Notes: generated by a model from the sequence alone, not told the origin. 64,000 bases of DNA from Pseudoxanthomonas broegbernensis (GCF_014202435.1 NZ_JACHGU010000003.1:1-64000), one strand, 5' to 3'. Positions 43,800 through 55,417 are shown, counted from the first letter of the stretch. A program made the numbers and translations.

Positions 43800-44635
43800 G
43801 CCACCACGCGCTGCCGCTGCCGGCCCAGGCCGGCGATCTGCAGCTCCATCACGTCGCCGGGCTTCAGGTACACCGGCGGCTTCTGCCCCAGGCCCACGCC
43901 CGGCGGGGTGCCGGTGCTGATGATGTCGCCCGGGTGCAAGCTCATGTAGCGGCTGATGTAGCTGACCAGCTCGGCCACGCCGAACACCATGGTACGGGTG
44001 TTGCCGTCCTGGTAGCGGTAACCGTTGACGGCGAGCGACATCGCCAGGTCCTGCGGGTCGGGCACCTCGTCGCGGGTGACCAGCCACGGGCCGATGGGGC
44101 CGAAGGTGTCGCAGCTTTTGCCCTTCACCCACTGCCCGCCGTGCTCGAGCTGGAACTCGCGCTCGGACAGGTCGTTGACCACCAGGTAGCCGGCCACGTG
44201 CTCCAGCGCGCGCTCCACCGGCACGTCGCGGGCGAGGTCGCCGATCACCACGCCCAGTTCCACTTCCCAGTCGCTCTTGACCGAGCCGCGCGGCAGCACC
44301 ACGTCGTCGTCGGGGCCGCAGATGGCGCTGGTGGCCTTCATGAACAGGATCGGCTGCTCGGGCACCGCCGCGCCGGTCTCGGCGGCATGGTCGGAATAGT
44401 TCAGGCCCACGCAGATGAACTTGCCCACCCGGCCGACGGCCGCGCCATGGCGCGGCCGTCCCGCGGCCTGCGGCAGCGACTCGGCATCCAGCGCGCGCAG
44501 CCGCGCCAGGCCGGCGGCGGTGAGGACATCGCCGGCGATGTCCTCGACCACGCCGCCCAGGTCGCGGATGCGACCGGCGGCGTCCAGCATTCCCGGACGT
44601 TCGCGTCCCGGCTCTCCATAGCGCAGCAGCTTCAT
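43790..44635 (-). CDS. 2,4-diketo-3-deoxy-L-fuconate hydrolase (FAH family)
   Basis: A 281-residue fumarylacetoacetate hydrolase-family protein: [49 protein letters not shown] with the metal-binding glutamates, [41 protein letters not shown]. In the fucose route of xanthomonads the homologue splits 2,4-diketo-3-deoxy-L-fuconate into pyruvate and L-lactate. GAGGAAA stands 6 bases before the ATG. Confidence 0.9.
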   Translation of the reverse strand: MKLLRYGEPGRERPGMLDAAGRIRDLGGVVEDIAGDVLTAAGLARLRALDAESLPQAAGRPRHGAAVGRVGKFICVGLNYSDHAAETGAAVPEQPILFMKATSAICGPDDDVVLPRGSVKSDWEVELGVVIGDLARDVPVERALEHVAGYLVVNDLSEREFQLEHGGQWVKGKSCDTFGPIGPWLVTRDEVPDPQDLAMSLAVNGYRYQDGNTRTMVFGVAELVSYISRYMSLHPGDIISTGTPPGVGLGQKPPVYLKPGDVMELQIAGLGRQRQRVVACP

Positions 44636-44673
44636 GCGGATTTCCTCGAAGGTACGTCTTGCATTTCAGGGGA

Positions 44674-45420
44674 TCAGTTGGTCCAGCCGCCGTCGACGAC
44701 GTGGATCTGGCCGGTGGTGAAGGCCGATTCGTCCGAAGCCAGGTAGACCAGCAGCGCGGCGATCTCCTCCGGCCGGCCCAGCCGGCCCATCGGCTGGCGC
44801 TGGGCGAAGGCGCGCCATACCGCGTCCTCGTCGCCGCCCAGCGCAGCCACCCGCGCGGCCAGCGAGGGCGTGCGCACGGTGCCCGGGCAGATCGCGTTGC
44901 AGCGCACGCCATCGCCCACGTGGTCGGCGGCGATCGCCTTGGTCAGGCCGATCACCGCCGCTTTGCTGGCGCCATAGGCGAAGCGGTTGGCCACGCCCTT
45001 GATGCTGGAGGCCACCGAGGACATGTTGACGATGCTGCCGCTGCCGCGGGCGACCATCCCCGGCAGCAGGGCGCGGCACAGGCGGTACATGGCATCGACG
45101 TTGATGTCGAAGGTGCGCCGCCAGGCGTCCTCGCCGCATTCCAGGATGCCGCCCTGGTGGACGTAGCCGGCGCAGTTGAACAGCACGTCGACGTGCGGAT
45201 GCGCGGCGGCCAGCGCGGCGATGGCCGCCGCGTCGGTGACGTCCAGCACGGCCGTGGCGATGGCCGGCCGCTCGTCGCGGAGGGAGGCCAGCGCGGCGGT
45301 ATCGATGTCCGCCGCCAGCACGCGCGCGCCTTCGGCCGCGCAGGCCAGCGCGCTGGCGCGGCCGATGCCGGCGCCGGCGGCGGTGATCAGCACGGACTTG
45401 TCCCACAGGCGTCCGCTCAC
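44674..45420 (-). CDS. 2-keto-3-deoxy-L-fuconate 4-dehydrogenase (SDR)
   Basis: A 248-residue short-chain dehydrogenase: cofactor motif [18 protein letters not shown] variant [10 protein letters not shown], catalytic Ser in [14 protein letters not shown] (Tyr/Lys pair), and end [11 protein letters not shown] preference is suggested by the aspartate in AADIDTAAL. In this operon it should oxidise 2-keto-3-deoxy-L-fuconate to the 2,4-diketo compound used by the FAH-type hydrolase next to it. ATGA overlap with the lactonase gene. Confidence 0.9.
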   Translation of the reverse strand: MSGRLWDKSVLITAAGAGIGRASALACAAEGARVLAADIDTAALASLRDERPAIATAVLDVTDAAAIAALAAAHPHVDVLFNCAGYVHQGGILECGEDAWRRTFDINVDAMYRLCRALLPGMVARGSGSIVNMSSVASSIKGVANRFAYGASKAAVIGLTKAIAADHVGDGVRCNAICPGTVRTPSLAARVAALGGDEDAVWRAFAQRQPMGRLGRPEEIAALLVYLASDESAFTTGQIHVVDGGWTN

Positions 45421-46268
45421 GCGCGTTCCCTTTCTTCAAGCCGATACAGCGCCCGCGCGTTGCCGGCGAACACCGCCCGCTCCGCACCCGGCGCGTGGCG
45501 CCTCACCAGCCCGGTGGCCAGCCGCAGCCAGCCGGCGTAGTCGCCGGCCAGGTTCAGCACCGGCCAGTCGCTGCCCCACAGCACGCGCTGCGGCCCGAAG
45601 CAGGCGAACACGTGCTCCACCCATGGCGACAGGTCCTCGATGCCGGCGCCGGCCGGGGCCTGGGTGAGCAGGCCGGACAACTTGCAGTACGCGCCGGTGT
45701 CGCGCGCCAGCGCGGCCACGCCTGCCCTCCAGGCCGGATCTTCGCCGGCGGCGATGTCCGGCTTGCCGCAATGGTCCAGCACCGCGCGCAAGTGCGGATG
45801 CCTCAGCAGGCGGGTGCGCGCGGCGGCCAGGTGCGACGGCCGCGCCAGGATGTCCAGCACCAGGCCGTGCGCGGCCATCGCCTCGAAGGCCGCATCCAGG
45901 GCCGGGCGCGCCACCCAGTCCGGGTCGTCGAGGTCCTGCAGCATCGGGCGCAGGCCCAGCAGGCGGCCTCCGGCGCGCGCCGCCAGCGCCCCGATCCGCG
46001 CCGGCGCATCGCCGGCTTCCAGGTCCACCCAGCCGACCACGCCGGCAACGGTCGGTTCCTCGCTGGCGATGCGCAGCAGTTCCTCGGTCTCCGCCTCGGT
46101 CGGCGCGGCCTGCACCAGGACCGTGGCAGCCACGTCGTGCGCGGCCAGCAGCGGGCGCAGGTCCGAGGGCTGCCAGTTCCGGTAGAGCACGTCCATCGCC
46201 GGCGTCAGCCAGCCGTAGTCGCCGCGCGCCGGGCGCCAGTAGTGCTGGTGGGCGTCGAGCCTGTTCAT
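45417..46268 (-). CDS. L-fuconolactone hydrolase (amidohydrolase family)
   Basis: A 283-residue amidohydrolase_2-type protein: DAHQHYWRPARGDYGWL with the HxH metal site, VGWVDLEAGDAP, VLDHCGKPDIAAGE, YCKLSGLLTQA, and VLWGSDWPVLNLAG with the metal aspartate. This is the pattern of fuconolactonases. It opens L-fuconolactone to L-fuconate, after the aldo/keto reductase-type dehydrogenase. ATGA overlaps both neighbours. Confidence 0.9.
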   Translation of the reverse strand: MNRLDAHQHYWRPARGDYGWLTPAMDVLYRNWQPSDLRPLLAAHDVAATVLVQAAPTEAETEELLRIASEEPTVAGVVGWVDLEAGDAPARIGALAARAGGRLLGLRPMLQDLDDPDWVARPALDAAFEAMAAHGLVLDILARPSHLAAARTRLLRHPHLRAVLDHCGKPDIAAGEDPAWRAGVAALARDTGAYCKLSGLLTQAPAGAGIEDLSPWVEHVFACFGPQRVLWGSDWPVLNLAGDYAGWLRLATGLVRRHAPGAERAVFAGNARALYRLEERERA

Positions 46269-47308
46269 GCCGGCACCGCCACGCCGCCGGCGATCAGGCC
46301 GGCCTGGCGCAATGCGTCCCACAGCGCCGCCGGCACCGGGACGCGCATGCGCCGCAGCGCGCACTGCGCCTCGGCGGCGCTGCGCATGCCGGCGACCACG
46401 CCCGCCACCGCCGGGTGCGCCAGCGGGAACTGCAGCGCCGCCGTGCCCGGTTCCAGGCCATGGCCGGCGCAGATGTCGTAGGCCTGGCGGGCGCGGGCCA
46501 GCATGCCGGCGCCGACCGGGCGGTAGTCGTAGGTGTCGCCGGGCCGTTGCGGGTCGGCCAGCAGGCCGGAGTTGTAGGGCCCGGCCGCGTACACGGCCAC
46601 GCCGCGGTACAGCGCCTGTTCCAGCAGGCGCGCCGAGCCGGCCTGCTCCAGCACGGTGTAGCGGCCGGCCAGCAGGATGCAATCCAGCGGGAAGCGCTCC
46701 ATCACCTCCAGGCACACCGCTTCCTCGTTCACGCCCAGGCCGATCGCGGTGCAGGCGCCGGCGGCCTTCAGTTCGGCCATCGCCGGCAGCGCTTCGGCCA
46801 GCGCCTGGCGCAGTACGTCCGGGTGGCGCCGGCCATGGGTATCGTGGCCGATGTCGTGCAACAGCAGCGCTCCGACCCGCTCCACTCCCAGCCGCTGCAG
46901 GCTGCCCTCGAACGAGCGCAGCACGCCGTCGCGGCTGTAGTCGAACACCGCGCGGCGCCCGGCCACGGCGAAGCCGTCGCTTCCCGGCGCGGCGGAGGCG
47001 TCGTCCTCGATGCGGCGGCCGACCTTGGTCGACAGGTACAGATCGCCCAGGTCGCGGCCGGCCAGCGCGCGCCCCAGCCGCTGCTCGCTCAGGCCGTAGC
47101 CGTAGAACGGCGCGGTGTCGAAATGACGGACGCCGGCCTCCCACGCGGCCTGGACCGCGGCCCGCGCATCGGCCTCGGTTACCGGTGCATAGAGATTGCC
47201 GATGGGCGCCCCGCCGAAGCCGAGCCGGGCCACCCGCGCGGCCGCCGGTACGGACGCACGCTGCCCTTCTTCCCCGTTCTGGGCAGCCTCCTTCGCGATG
47301 ACCCCCAT
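46265..47308 (-). CDS. L-fucose dehydrogenase (aldo/keto reductase family)
   Basis: About 347 residues. Aldo/keto reductase barrel: LGFGGAPIGNLY, HFDTAPFYGYGLSEQRLGRAL with the catalytic Asp and Tyr, LSTKVGRRI with the Lys, ALLLHDIGHDTHG with the His. Members with this N-terminus are L-fucose or D-threo-aldose dehydrogenases. It makes L-fuconolactone in the first step. ATG after GAGGGG was preferred; a GTG five codons earlier is possible. First gene of the leftward fucose operon. Confidence 0.88.
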   Translation of the reverse strand: MGVIAKEAAQNGEEGQRASVPAAARVARLGFGGAPIGNLYAPVTEADARAAVQAAWEAGVRHFDTAPFYGYGLSEQRLGRALAGRDLGDLYLSTKVGRRIEDDASAAPGSDGFAVAGRRAVFDYSRDGVLRSFEGSLQRLGVERVGALLLHDIGHDTHGRRHPDVLRQALAEALPAMAELKAAGACTAIGLGVNEEAVCLEVMERFPLDCILLAGRYTVLEQAGSARLLEQALYRGVAVYAAGPYNSGLLADPQRPGDTYDYRPVGAGMLARARQAYDICAGHGLEPGTAALQFPLAHPAVAGVVAGMRSAAEAQCALRRMRVPVPAALWDALRQAGLIAGGVAVPA

Positions 47309-47339
47309 TGCGCCCCTCGCCACGCCTCCGTTTCTCTAA

Positions 47340-47385
47340 TGAAATTTACGTGCATATATAAGACAAGCAAGCTGCAGTGCAACAT
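47340..47385 (-). promoter_or_regulatory. Promoter region of fucose operon with candidate IclR operator
   Basis: Read leftward, an AT-rich stretch (TTGTCTTATATATGCACGT) supplies a plausible -10 (TATATA-like), and TTGC repeats near 47380 a possible -35. The motif GCATATATAAGACA (47352-47365, plus-strand reading) matches the one before fucP at 12 of 14 positions. It lies 44-57 bases before the ATG. Confidence 0.4.
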
Positions 47386-47390
47386 CGCCC

Positions 47391-49028
47391 TCAGCTCAGC
47401 TTGCTGCGGCGCAATGCATCCACCCGCCCGGGCGGCAGGAAGGCGTCGGACCGGGCCTCGGCCCAGAACGCCTGGAATACCGCGTGGTCGGGAATGCCCC
47501 GCAGCAGCTCCCCCGGCCGCAGGTAGCGATACAGGGCGGCCAGCGAGCGGATCTCCACCGGGGACACCCGGCGCAGAACGTGCTCAGGCCCCAGCTCCGA
47601 TGGATGCGACAGCCCGGCCGCGCACAGCAGGTCGCGCAGCGCGCGCAGGGTGTTGGCGTGGTACTGGTGCACGCGGGTGGCCTTGTCGGCCGGGTCCAGG
47701 TGCTTCCAGCGCCGCGGATCCTGGGTGGCGATCCCGGTGGGGCAGCGGTCGGTATGGCAGCTCAGCGACTGGATGCAGCCCAGCGCGAACATGAAGCCGC
47801 GCCCGGCGTTGCACCAGTCCGCGCCCATCGCCAGCGTGCGCGCCATGTCGAAGGCGCTGGTGATCTTGCCGGCCGCGGCCACGCGCACCCGGTCGCGCAG
47901 CTCCAGCCCGACCAGGGTGTTGTGCACCAGCAGCAGCGCCTCGTGCATCGGCACGCCGATGTGGTCCATGAACTCGGCCGGCGCCGCGCCGGTGCCGCCC
48001 TCAGCGCCGTCGACCACGATGAAGTCCGGCAACAGGCCCGGCTCCCGCGAGGCGCTCTCGCTCATGGCCTTGGCGATGCCGAACCATTCCCAGGGATGGC
48101 CGATGGCCAGCTTGAAGCCCACCGGCTTGCCGCCGGACAGCTCGCGCAGGCGGGCGACGAACCGCAGCAGGCCCAGCGGCGTGTCGAACGCCGAGTGCCG
48201 GGCCGGGGACACGCAGTCCACGCCCATCGGCACGCCGCGGGTGACCGAGATCTCGGTGCTGACCTTGGCCGCCGGCAGTACCCCGCCGTGGCCGGGCTTG
48301 GCGCCCTGCGAGAGCTTGACCTCGATCATCCGCACCTGCGGCCGCGCGGCCTGTTCGGCGAAGCGCGCCGGGTCGAAGCGGCCGTCGGCGTCGCGGCAGC
48401 CGAAATAGCCCGAGCCGAGCTCCCAGACCAGGTCGCCGCCGTGCTCCAGGTGGTAGGGCGAGATCGAGCCTTCGCCGGTGTCGTGGTAGAAACCGCCGCG
48501 GCGCGCGCCCGCGTTGAGCGCGCGGATCGCGTTGGCCGACAGCGAGCCGAAGCTCATCGCCGAGATGTTGAACACGCTGGCCGAATACGGCTGCGCGGCA
48601 TCGGCGCCGATCGTCACCCGGAAGTCGTGGTCCTCGACCTGGGCGGGCGCCAGCGAATGGTTGATCCATTCGTAGTCCACCGCGTAGGTGTCCTGCAGCG
48701 TGCCGAACGGGACCACGTCCATCACGCCCTTGGCGCGGCGGTACACCAGCGACCGCTGCTGGCGCGAGAACGGCGCCTCGGCGGTGTCGCTCTCGATGAA
48801 GTACTGCCGCACTTCCGGCCCGACCGATTCCAGCCCGTAGCGGAAATGGGCCAGGATCGGATAGTTGCGGCGCAAGGTGCTGCGCCGCTGCAGCAGGTCC
48901 CAGGTGCCCAGCGCCACCATCGCGCCAGCGACCGCCGCGCCCCATCCCCACTGCGGCCAGCGCAGCGCGAGCGGCAGGGAGACAAGCAGCAACAGCCAAC
49001 TGGCGGCATAGGCGAGGTATCGACTCAT
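47391..49028 (-). CDS. FMN-binding glutamate synthase-domain protein
   Basis: A 545-residue protein. One or two membrane helices at residues 5-45 (YAASWLLLLVSLPLALRW, AAVAGAMVALG), then the glutamate synthase FMN/Fe-S barrel: SVFNISAMSFGSLSANAIRALNAGARRGGFYHDTGEGS, KLSQGAKPGHGGVLPAAKVS, VDGAEGGTGAAPAEFMDHIGVP, and CHTDRCPTGIATQDP with cysteines for an iron-sulfur cluster. The amidotransferase half of GltB is absent, so this is not complete glutamate synthase. Role unknown; such membrane-attached versions are common in proteobacteria. GGGAGG precedes the ATG. Confidence 0.9.
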   Translation of the reverse strand: MSRYLAYAASWLLLLVSLPLALRWPQWGWGAAVAGAMVALGTWDLLQRRSTLRRNYPILAHFRYGLESVGPEVRQYFIESDTAEAPFSRQQRSLVYRRAKGVMDVVPFGTLQDTYAVDYEWINHSLAPAQVEDHDFRVTIGADAAQPYSASVFNISAMSFGSLSANAIRALNAGARRGGFYHDTGEGSISPYHLEHGGDLVWELGSGYFGCRDADGRFDPARFAEQAARPQVRMIEVKLSQGAKPGHGGVLPAAKVSTEISVTRGVPMGVDCVSPARHSAFDTPLGLLRFVARLRELSGGKPVGFKLAIGHPWEWFGIAKAMSESASREPGLLPDFIVVDGAEGGTGAAPAEFMDHIGVPMHEALLLVHNTLVGLELRDRVRVAAAGKITSAFDMARTLAMGADWCNAGRGFMFALGCIQSLSCHTDRCPTGIATQDPRRWKHLDPADKATRVHQYHANTLRALRDLLCAAGLSHPSELGPEHVLRRVSPVEIRSLAALYRYLRPGELLRGIPDHAVFQAFWAEARSDAFLPPGRVDALRRSKLS

Positions 49029-49133
49029 GGGTCCTCCCGGGCGGCGCGGATGCCGGCCAGTCTAGCCGCCGCCCGATGCCGCCCGGACGCCCCGCCGTCC
49101 AGAGGGACCACATGAAAACGCGCGCCGCGAGAA

Positions 49134-49217
49134 TGCCCGGGGCGGGGCTCGAACCCGCATACCCTTTCGGGTGGGGGATTTTAAGTCCCCTGTGTCTGCC
49201 AGTTTCACCACCCGGGC
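49134..49217 (-). tRNA. tRNA-Leu (anticodon TAA)
   Basis: An 84-base class II tRNA: acceptor GCCCGGG/CCCGGGC, anticodon stem GGGGA/TCCCC around CTTAAAA (anticodon TAA, codon UUA), long variable arm ACCCGAAAGGGT, T arm GCGGG TTCGAGC CCCGC. CCA is not encoded. Confidence 0.94.
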
Positions 49218-49323
49218 GGAGGCGACGGCGCCGCCATTGTGCCACCGGCGCGCGCACGGCCGCGCATTGCTAGAATGCCGCCGGTCCCGAGGGATGTCCG
49301 GCGGGCAGCGGAGAAGCCAAGGC

Positions 49324-50334
49324 ATGCGCGCCAGAATCGAGGATGTCGCCGCGGCAGCGGGCGTGTCCATCAAGACCGTCTCGCGCGTGTTCAACCGCGA
49401 GCCCAACGTCCGCGAGGAGACCCGGCTCAAGGTCGAGGAAGCCGCGCGCCAGCTCAAGTACCGGCCCAATTCCTCCGCGCGCAGCCTGGCCGGCCGCCGC
49501 TCGTACCTGATCTCGCTGCTATACGACAACCCCTCGCCGAACTACGTCATGGAAGTCATCGAGGGCGTGCTGGCGGCCTGCGAGCAGGCGCACTACGGGC
49601 TGACCCTGCGCCCGATAGACTTCAGCCGCCGCGGCCACGTGGAATCGGTGGAGACGCTGATCGCCCAGTACCGCCCCGACGGCCTGGTGCTCACCCCGCC
49701 GCTGACCGACGACGGCCCGCTGCTGCGGCGCCTGCGCGAAATGGACGTGCGCTACGCGACCATCTCGGCCAAGCGCGACAACGCCGGCATCGGCGCCACC
49801 CTGGACGAGCGCGCGGCCGTGGCGGACATGACCGCCCACGTGGCCTCGCTGGGGCACCGGCGCATCGGCCACATCACCGGCCACCGCAGCCATGGCGCGC
49901 GGGTCTGGCGCCTGGCCGGCTACCTGGACGGCCTGCGCCGGTCCGGGATCGAGGCCGACCCGGAGCTGGTGGTGGAGGGCGAATTCTCGTTCGAGTCCGG
50001 CATCGCCGGCGCGCGCCGCCTGCTGGACATGGACGACCCGCCCACCGCGATCTTCGGCGCCAACGACGACACCGCCTGCGGCGTGCTGTACGAAGCGGCC
50101 GCGCGCGGCCTGAAGGTGCCCGAGCACCTGTCGGTGTTCGGCTTCGACGACACCCCGATGTCGCGCCAGGTCTGGCCCAGCCTGAGCACGGTGCGCCAGC
50201 CCAGCCGCGAGATGGGCCGCATCGCCGCCCAGCAACTGCTCAATGCCATCGCCGGCCACGACCCGGCGCGGATGGTACGCGTCCCCTACCAGTTGCAGAT
50301 CCGCCATTCGACCGGACCGGTGCCGCAAGGCTGA
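49324..50334 (+). CDS. LacI-family transcriptional regulator
   Basis: A 336-residue LacI/GalR repressor: HTH RIEDVAAAAGVSIKTVSRVFNREPNVREETRLKVEEAARQL, hinge helix YRPNSSARSLAG, then a periplasmic-binding-like domain with SLGHRRIGHITGH, PTAIFGANDDTACGVLYEAA and LSVFGFDDTPMSRQVWPSLSTV. Start is the ATG that gives the standard N-terminus; longer readings run into the tRNA-Leu region. In xanthomonads such regulators often control sugar or TonB-receptor genes, but no such gene is adjacent, so its target is unknown. Confidence 0.9.
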   Translation: MRARIEDVAAAAGVSIKTVSRVFNREPNVREETRLKVEEAARQLKYRPNSSARSLAGRRSYLISLLYDNPSPNYVMEVIEGVLAACEQAHYGLTLRPIDFSRRGHVESVETLIAQYRPDGLVLTPPLTDDGPLLRRLREMDVRYATISAKRDNAGIGATLDERAAVADMTAHVASLGHRRIGHITGHRSHGARVWRLAGYLDGLRRSGIEADPELVVEGEFSFESGIAGARRLLDMDDPPTAIFGANDDTACGVLYEAAARGLKVPEHLSVFGFDDTPMSRQVWPSLSTVRQPSREMGRIAAQQLLNAIAGHDPARMVRVPYQLQIRHSTGPVPQG

Positions 50335-50438
50335 GCGGCAGCGTGGAGCGCGCCGGAGCCGTGACTTCCTCCCTGTAATTTGGACCATCCAGAAGTAGAG
50401 GATTCGGCGACACTCCGCCCCGAGGAGGGCCCGTCGCC

Positions 50439-50597
50439 ATGAAGAAGTCGAAGTTCACCGAAGAGCAGATCGCGTTTGCCCTGAAGCAGGCCCAGAGCGG
50501 CACGACCGTGGAGGAGATCTGCCGCAAGATGGGCATCAGCCAAGCCACGTTCTATGCCTGGCGCAAGTCGTGGACAACTTCACCAAGGAGAGCCTAG
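50439..50597 (+). pseudogene. IS3-type transposase OrfA, truncated
   Basis: The first 45 or so codons are a normal OrfA start (KKSKFTEEQIAFALKQAQSG, EEICRKMGISQATFYAWRKS, an HTH). The frame then jumps into OrfB sequence at about 50566 and stops after a few codons. The leucine zipper and OrfA end are missing. Confidence 0.85.
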
Positions 50598-50921
50598 CCA
50601 TCGAAGTCGACCAGCAACTCAAGGGCGAGGACGTCGTGGCGGTCATGGAACGGCTCAGGCACCCACGTGGGGTGCCGCAGCGGATCCAGACGGACAATGG
50701 CAGCGAGTTCATCTCGATCACGATGGATCGCTGGGCCTACGACCACGGCGTGACCATGGACTATTCCCGCCCGAGCAAGCCCACCGACAATCCGTTCATC
50801 GAGTCGTTCAACGGCAGCTTCAGGGACGAATGCCTCGATCGGCGACGTCCCGCCCGCCGAGCTCGCCGCCCGATTCACCCCCCAACCCAAGGCCGAATTT
50901 TCCAGTTCTGCTCGGGCCTAA
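50570..50921 (+). pseudogene. IS3-type transposase OrfB (rve/DDE), fragments
   Basis: From the DDE integrase core only the second half remains: VDNFTKESLAIEVDQQL, QTDNGSEFISITMDRWAYDHGV with the second catalytic Asp, and FIESFNGSFRDECLD with the Glu. After CLD the reading moves by one base to IGDVPPAELAARFTPQPKAEFSS, the normal OrfB end; the piece between (normally about 35-40 residues) is deleted. The first catalytic Asp is also gone. Confidence 0.85.
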
Positions 50922-50938
50922 TACGGGGAGGAGGTCAT

Positions 50939-51230
50939 TGACGGCTTTACCGTCGGGTTTTACCGTCTAAGGACTGGAGACCTGCTGATGCCCGGAAAGC
51001 CGCATGAAACAAGCTTTGCCGAGAAAACTTTTACCGTCAAAGACGGTAAAAGTCTGAATAGTGAACGAGAATGTCTTAATCCGGCCTCGATTCTTACCGT
51101 CAGCGCTACCGTCAATCTTTTTTGCTGGCCGGTGATAGCCACCGATAGATGCCGCGACGTATTTTATCAAACAATCAACACGTTACGACGATTTTTCGAT
51201 AGCTGGCGATAGTCCTCGAAGGACGTCAAT
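50939..51230. repeat. Low-GC stretch with repeated TACCGTC motifs beside guaA
   Basis: TTTACCGTC or close variants occur at 50946, 50959, 51030, 51093 and 51105, and once inverted at 51042. The third and the inverted copy make a perfect 12-bp hairpin (51027-51038 with 51042-51053, 3-base loop). Farther right GATAG occurs several times. Base composition is much lower in GC than guaA. No gene is recognised on either strand. Confidence 0.55.
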
Positions 51231-52814
51231 TCACTCCCACTCGATGGTCGCCGGCGGCTTGCCGCTGACGTCGTAGACCACGCGCGAGACGCCGCGGACC
51301 TCGTTGATGATGCGGTTGGACACCCTGCCCAGGAACTCGTACGGCAGGTGCGCCCAGTGCGCGGTCATGAAGTCGACCGTCTCCACCGCGCGTAGCGCGA
51401 TCACCCACTCGTAGGCGCGCGCGTCGCCGACCACGCCCACCGACTTGACCGGCAGGAACACGGCGAAGGCCTGGCTGGTCTTGTCGTACAGGTCGGCCTT
51501 GCGCAGTTCCTCGATGAAGATCGCGTCGGCGCGCGCCAGCAGCTCGGCGTACTCGGCCTTGACCTCGCCGAGGATGCGCACGCCCAGCCCCGGGCCCGGG
51601 AACGGATGGCGGTAGACCATCTCCCGCGGCAGGCCCAGTTCCACGCCCAGCCGCCGCACCTCGTCCTTGAACAGCTCGCGCAGCGGCTCGACCAGGCCCA
51701 GCTTCATGTGCTCGGGCAACCCGCCGACGTTGTGGTGGCTCTTGATGACGTGGGCCTTGCCGGTCTTGCTGCCGGCCGATTCGATGACGTCCGGGTAGAT
51801 GGTGCCCTGCGCCAGCCACTTGGCGTTCTTCAGCTTGTGCGATTCCTCCTCGAAGATCTCCACGAAGAGGTTGCCGATGATCTTGCGCTTGGCCTCCGGG
51901 TCCTGCACGCCGGCCAGGGCATCGAAATAGCGCTCGGCGGCATCCACCCGGACCACCTTCACGCCCAGGCCGTGGGTGTCGGAGGCGCCGGCGAAGGTGG
52001 CCATCACCTGGTCGCCTTCCTGCCAGCGCAGCAGGCCGGTATCGACGAACACGCAGGTGAGCTGGTCGCCGATGGCCTTGTGCAGCAGCGCGGCGACCAC
52101 CGAGGAATCCACGCCGCCGGACAGGCCCAGGATCACCTCGTCCCGGCCGACCAGCGCACGCACGCGCGCGACCTGGTCCTCGACGATCTGCGCGGCGTTC
52201 CACAGCGTGCGGCTGCCGCAGATGTCGACCACGAAGCGGCGCAACAGCGCCTGGCCCTGCTTGGTGTGGGTGACCTCGGGATGGAACTGCACGCCGTACC
52301 AGCGGCGCGCGTCGTCGGCGAAGGCGGCCACCGGGATGCGGTCGGTGCGGGCGGTGACGGTGAAGCCGGGCGGCGGCACGGAAACGTGGTCGCCATGGCT
52401 CATCCACACGTCCAGCCGCGGCGGCGAGCCCGGGTGGTCCTTCAGCCCCTCGAACAGGCGGTCGGCCGCCACCAGCGCGACCTCCGCATGGCCGAACTCG
52501 CGCTGGTCGGCCGCCTCGGTTTCGCCGCCCAACTGCTTGGCCATGGCCTGCATGCCGTAGCAGATGCCCAGGATCGGCACGCCGGCGTCGAACACCTGCT
52601 GCGGCGCGCGCGGCGAGCCCTCGACGGTGGTCGATTCCGGGCCGCCGGAAAGGACGATGCCCTTGGGCGCGAACGCCGCGATCTGTGCCGGATCATGGTC
52701 CCAGGCCCATATCTCGCAGTAGACGCCAAGCTCGCGGATGCGGCGGGCGATCAGTTGGGTGTACTGCGCGCCGAAGTCGAGGATGAGGATCTTGTCGCTG
52801 TGGATGTCGGTCAT
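51231..52814 (-). CDS. guaA: GMP synthase (glutamine-hydrolysing)
   Basis: A 527-residue enzyme. The class I amidotransferase domain (residues 8-200) has [38 protein letters not shown]-like segment with the nucleophile Cys, and the His/Glu pair in [11 protein letters not shown]. The synthetase domain has the pyrophosphatase loop [14 protein letters not shown], and the C-terminal dimer domain ends PPATIEWE. It makes GMP from XMP, ATP and glutamine. The start gives [15 protein letters not shown]; the longer reading is unsupported. It follows guaB with a 139-base gap containing two palindromes. Confidence 0.97.
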   Translation of the reverse strand: MTDIHSDKILILDFGAQYTQLIARRIRELGVYCEIWAWDHDPAQIAAFAPKGIVLSGGPESTTVEGSPRAPQQVFDAGVPILGICYGMQAMAKQLGGETEAADQREFGHAEVALVAADRLFEGLKDHPGSPPRLDVWMSHGDHVSVPPPGFTVTARTDRIPVAAFADDARRWYGVQFHPEVTHTKQGQALLRRFVVDICGSRTLWNAAQIVEDQVARVRALVGRDEVILGLSGGVDSSVVAALLHKAIGDQLTCVFVDTGLLRWQEGDQVMATFAGASDTHGLGVKVVRVDAAERYFDALAGVQDPEAKRKIIGNLFVEIFEEESHKLKNAKWLAQGTIYPDVIESAGSKTGKAHVIKSHHNVGGLPEHMKLGLVEPLRELFKDEVRRLGVELGLPREMVYRHPFPGPGLGVRILGEVKAEYAELLARADAIFIEELRKADLYDKTSQAFAVFLPVKSVGVVGDARAYEWVIALRAVETVDFMTAHWAHLPYEFLGRVSNRIINEVRGVSRVVYDVSGKPPATIEWE

Positions 52815-52890
52815 CGGCGGCCGGGGCTCGGCTTCGTTTGGAGTGGTGGTGGCCATCCATGGCGGGACGTGGTCGGCTCCGGGAAGCCCG

Positions 52891-52953
52891 GCCCGGCCAT
52901 CCTTGGCCGGGCGTTCGCGGACGCGCGAGGCGGTGCCTCGCAAGCGCGTCCGC
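52891..52953. repeat. Paired palindromes in the guaB-guaA intercistronic gap
   Basis: First: GCCCGGCC/GGCCGGGC with loop ATCCTT (52891-52912). Second: a nested hairpin with outer arms GCGGACGCGC/GCGCGTCCGC (52917-52953) and inner GCGAGGC/GCCTCGC around GGT. They begin directly after the guaB stop. Without a U tract they look more like intercistronic REP-type elements or mRNA-stabilising stems than terminators. Confidence 0.6.

Positions 52954-55417
<2,464 letters not shown>

Larger units (their letters stand above)
50374..50938 (+). mobile_element. IS3-family element remnant with internal deletions
   Basis: The left end TGTAATTTGGACCATC matches the usual start of IS3-family elements of xanthomonads. 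It keeps the start of OrfA and two pieces of OrfB in order, but the middle of both genes is gone. No matching right inverted repeat is seen where expected. It cannot encode a working transposase. Confidence 0.75.

Noticed and set aside
47391-49028. Glutamate synthase large subunit
   Set aside because: Much too short and without the glutaminase domain; it is a stand-alone FMN/Fe-S domain protein.
50374-50938. Functional insertion sequence
   Set aside because: Both transposase genes have lost their middle parts, the first catalytic Asp is missing and the right inverted repeat is not found.
50988-51212. Short rightward frame (74 codons) in the repeat stretch
   Set aside because: Composed largely of translated TACCGTC repeats, no ribosome site and no family.
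50939-51230. CRISPR array
   Set aside because: Repeats are only 7-9 bases, irregularly spaced and partly inverted; no spacer pattern or cas genes.
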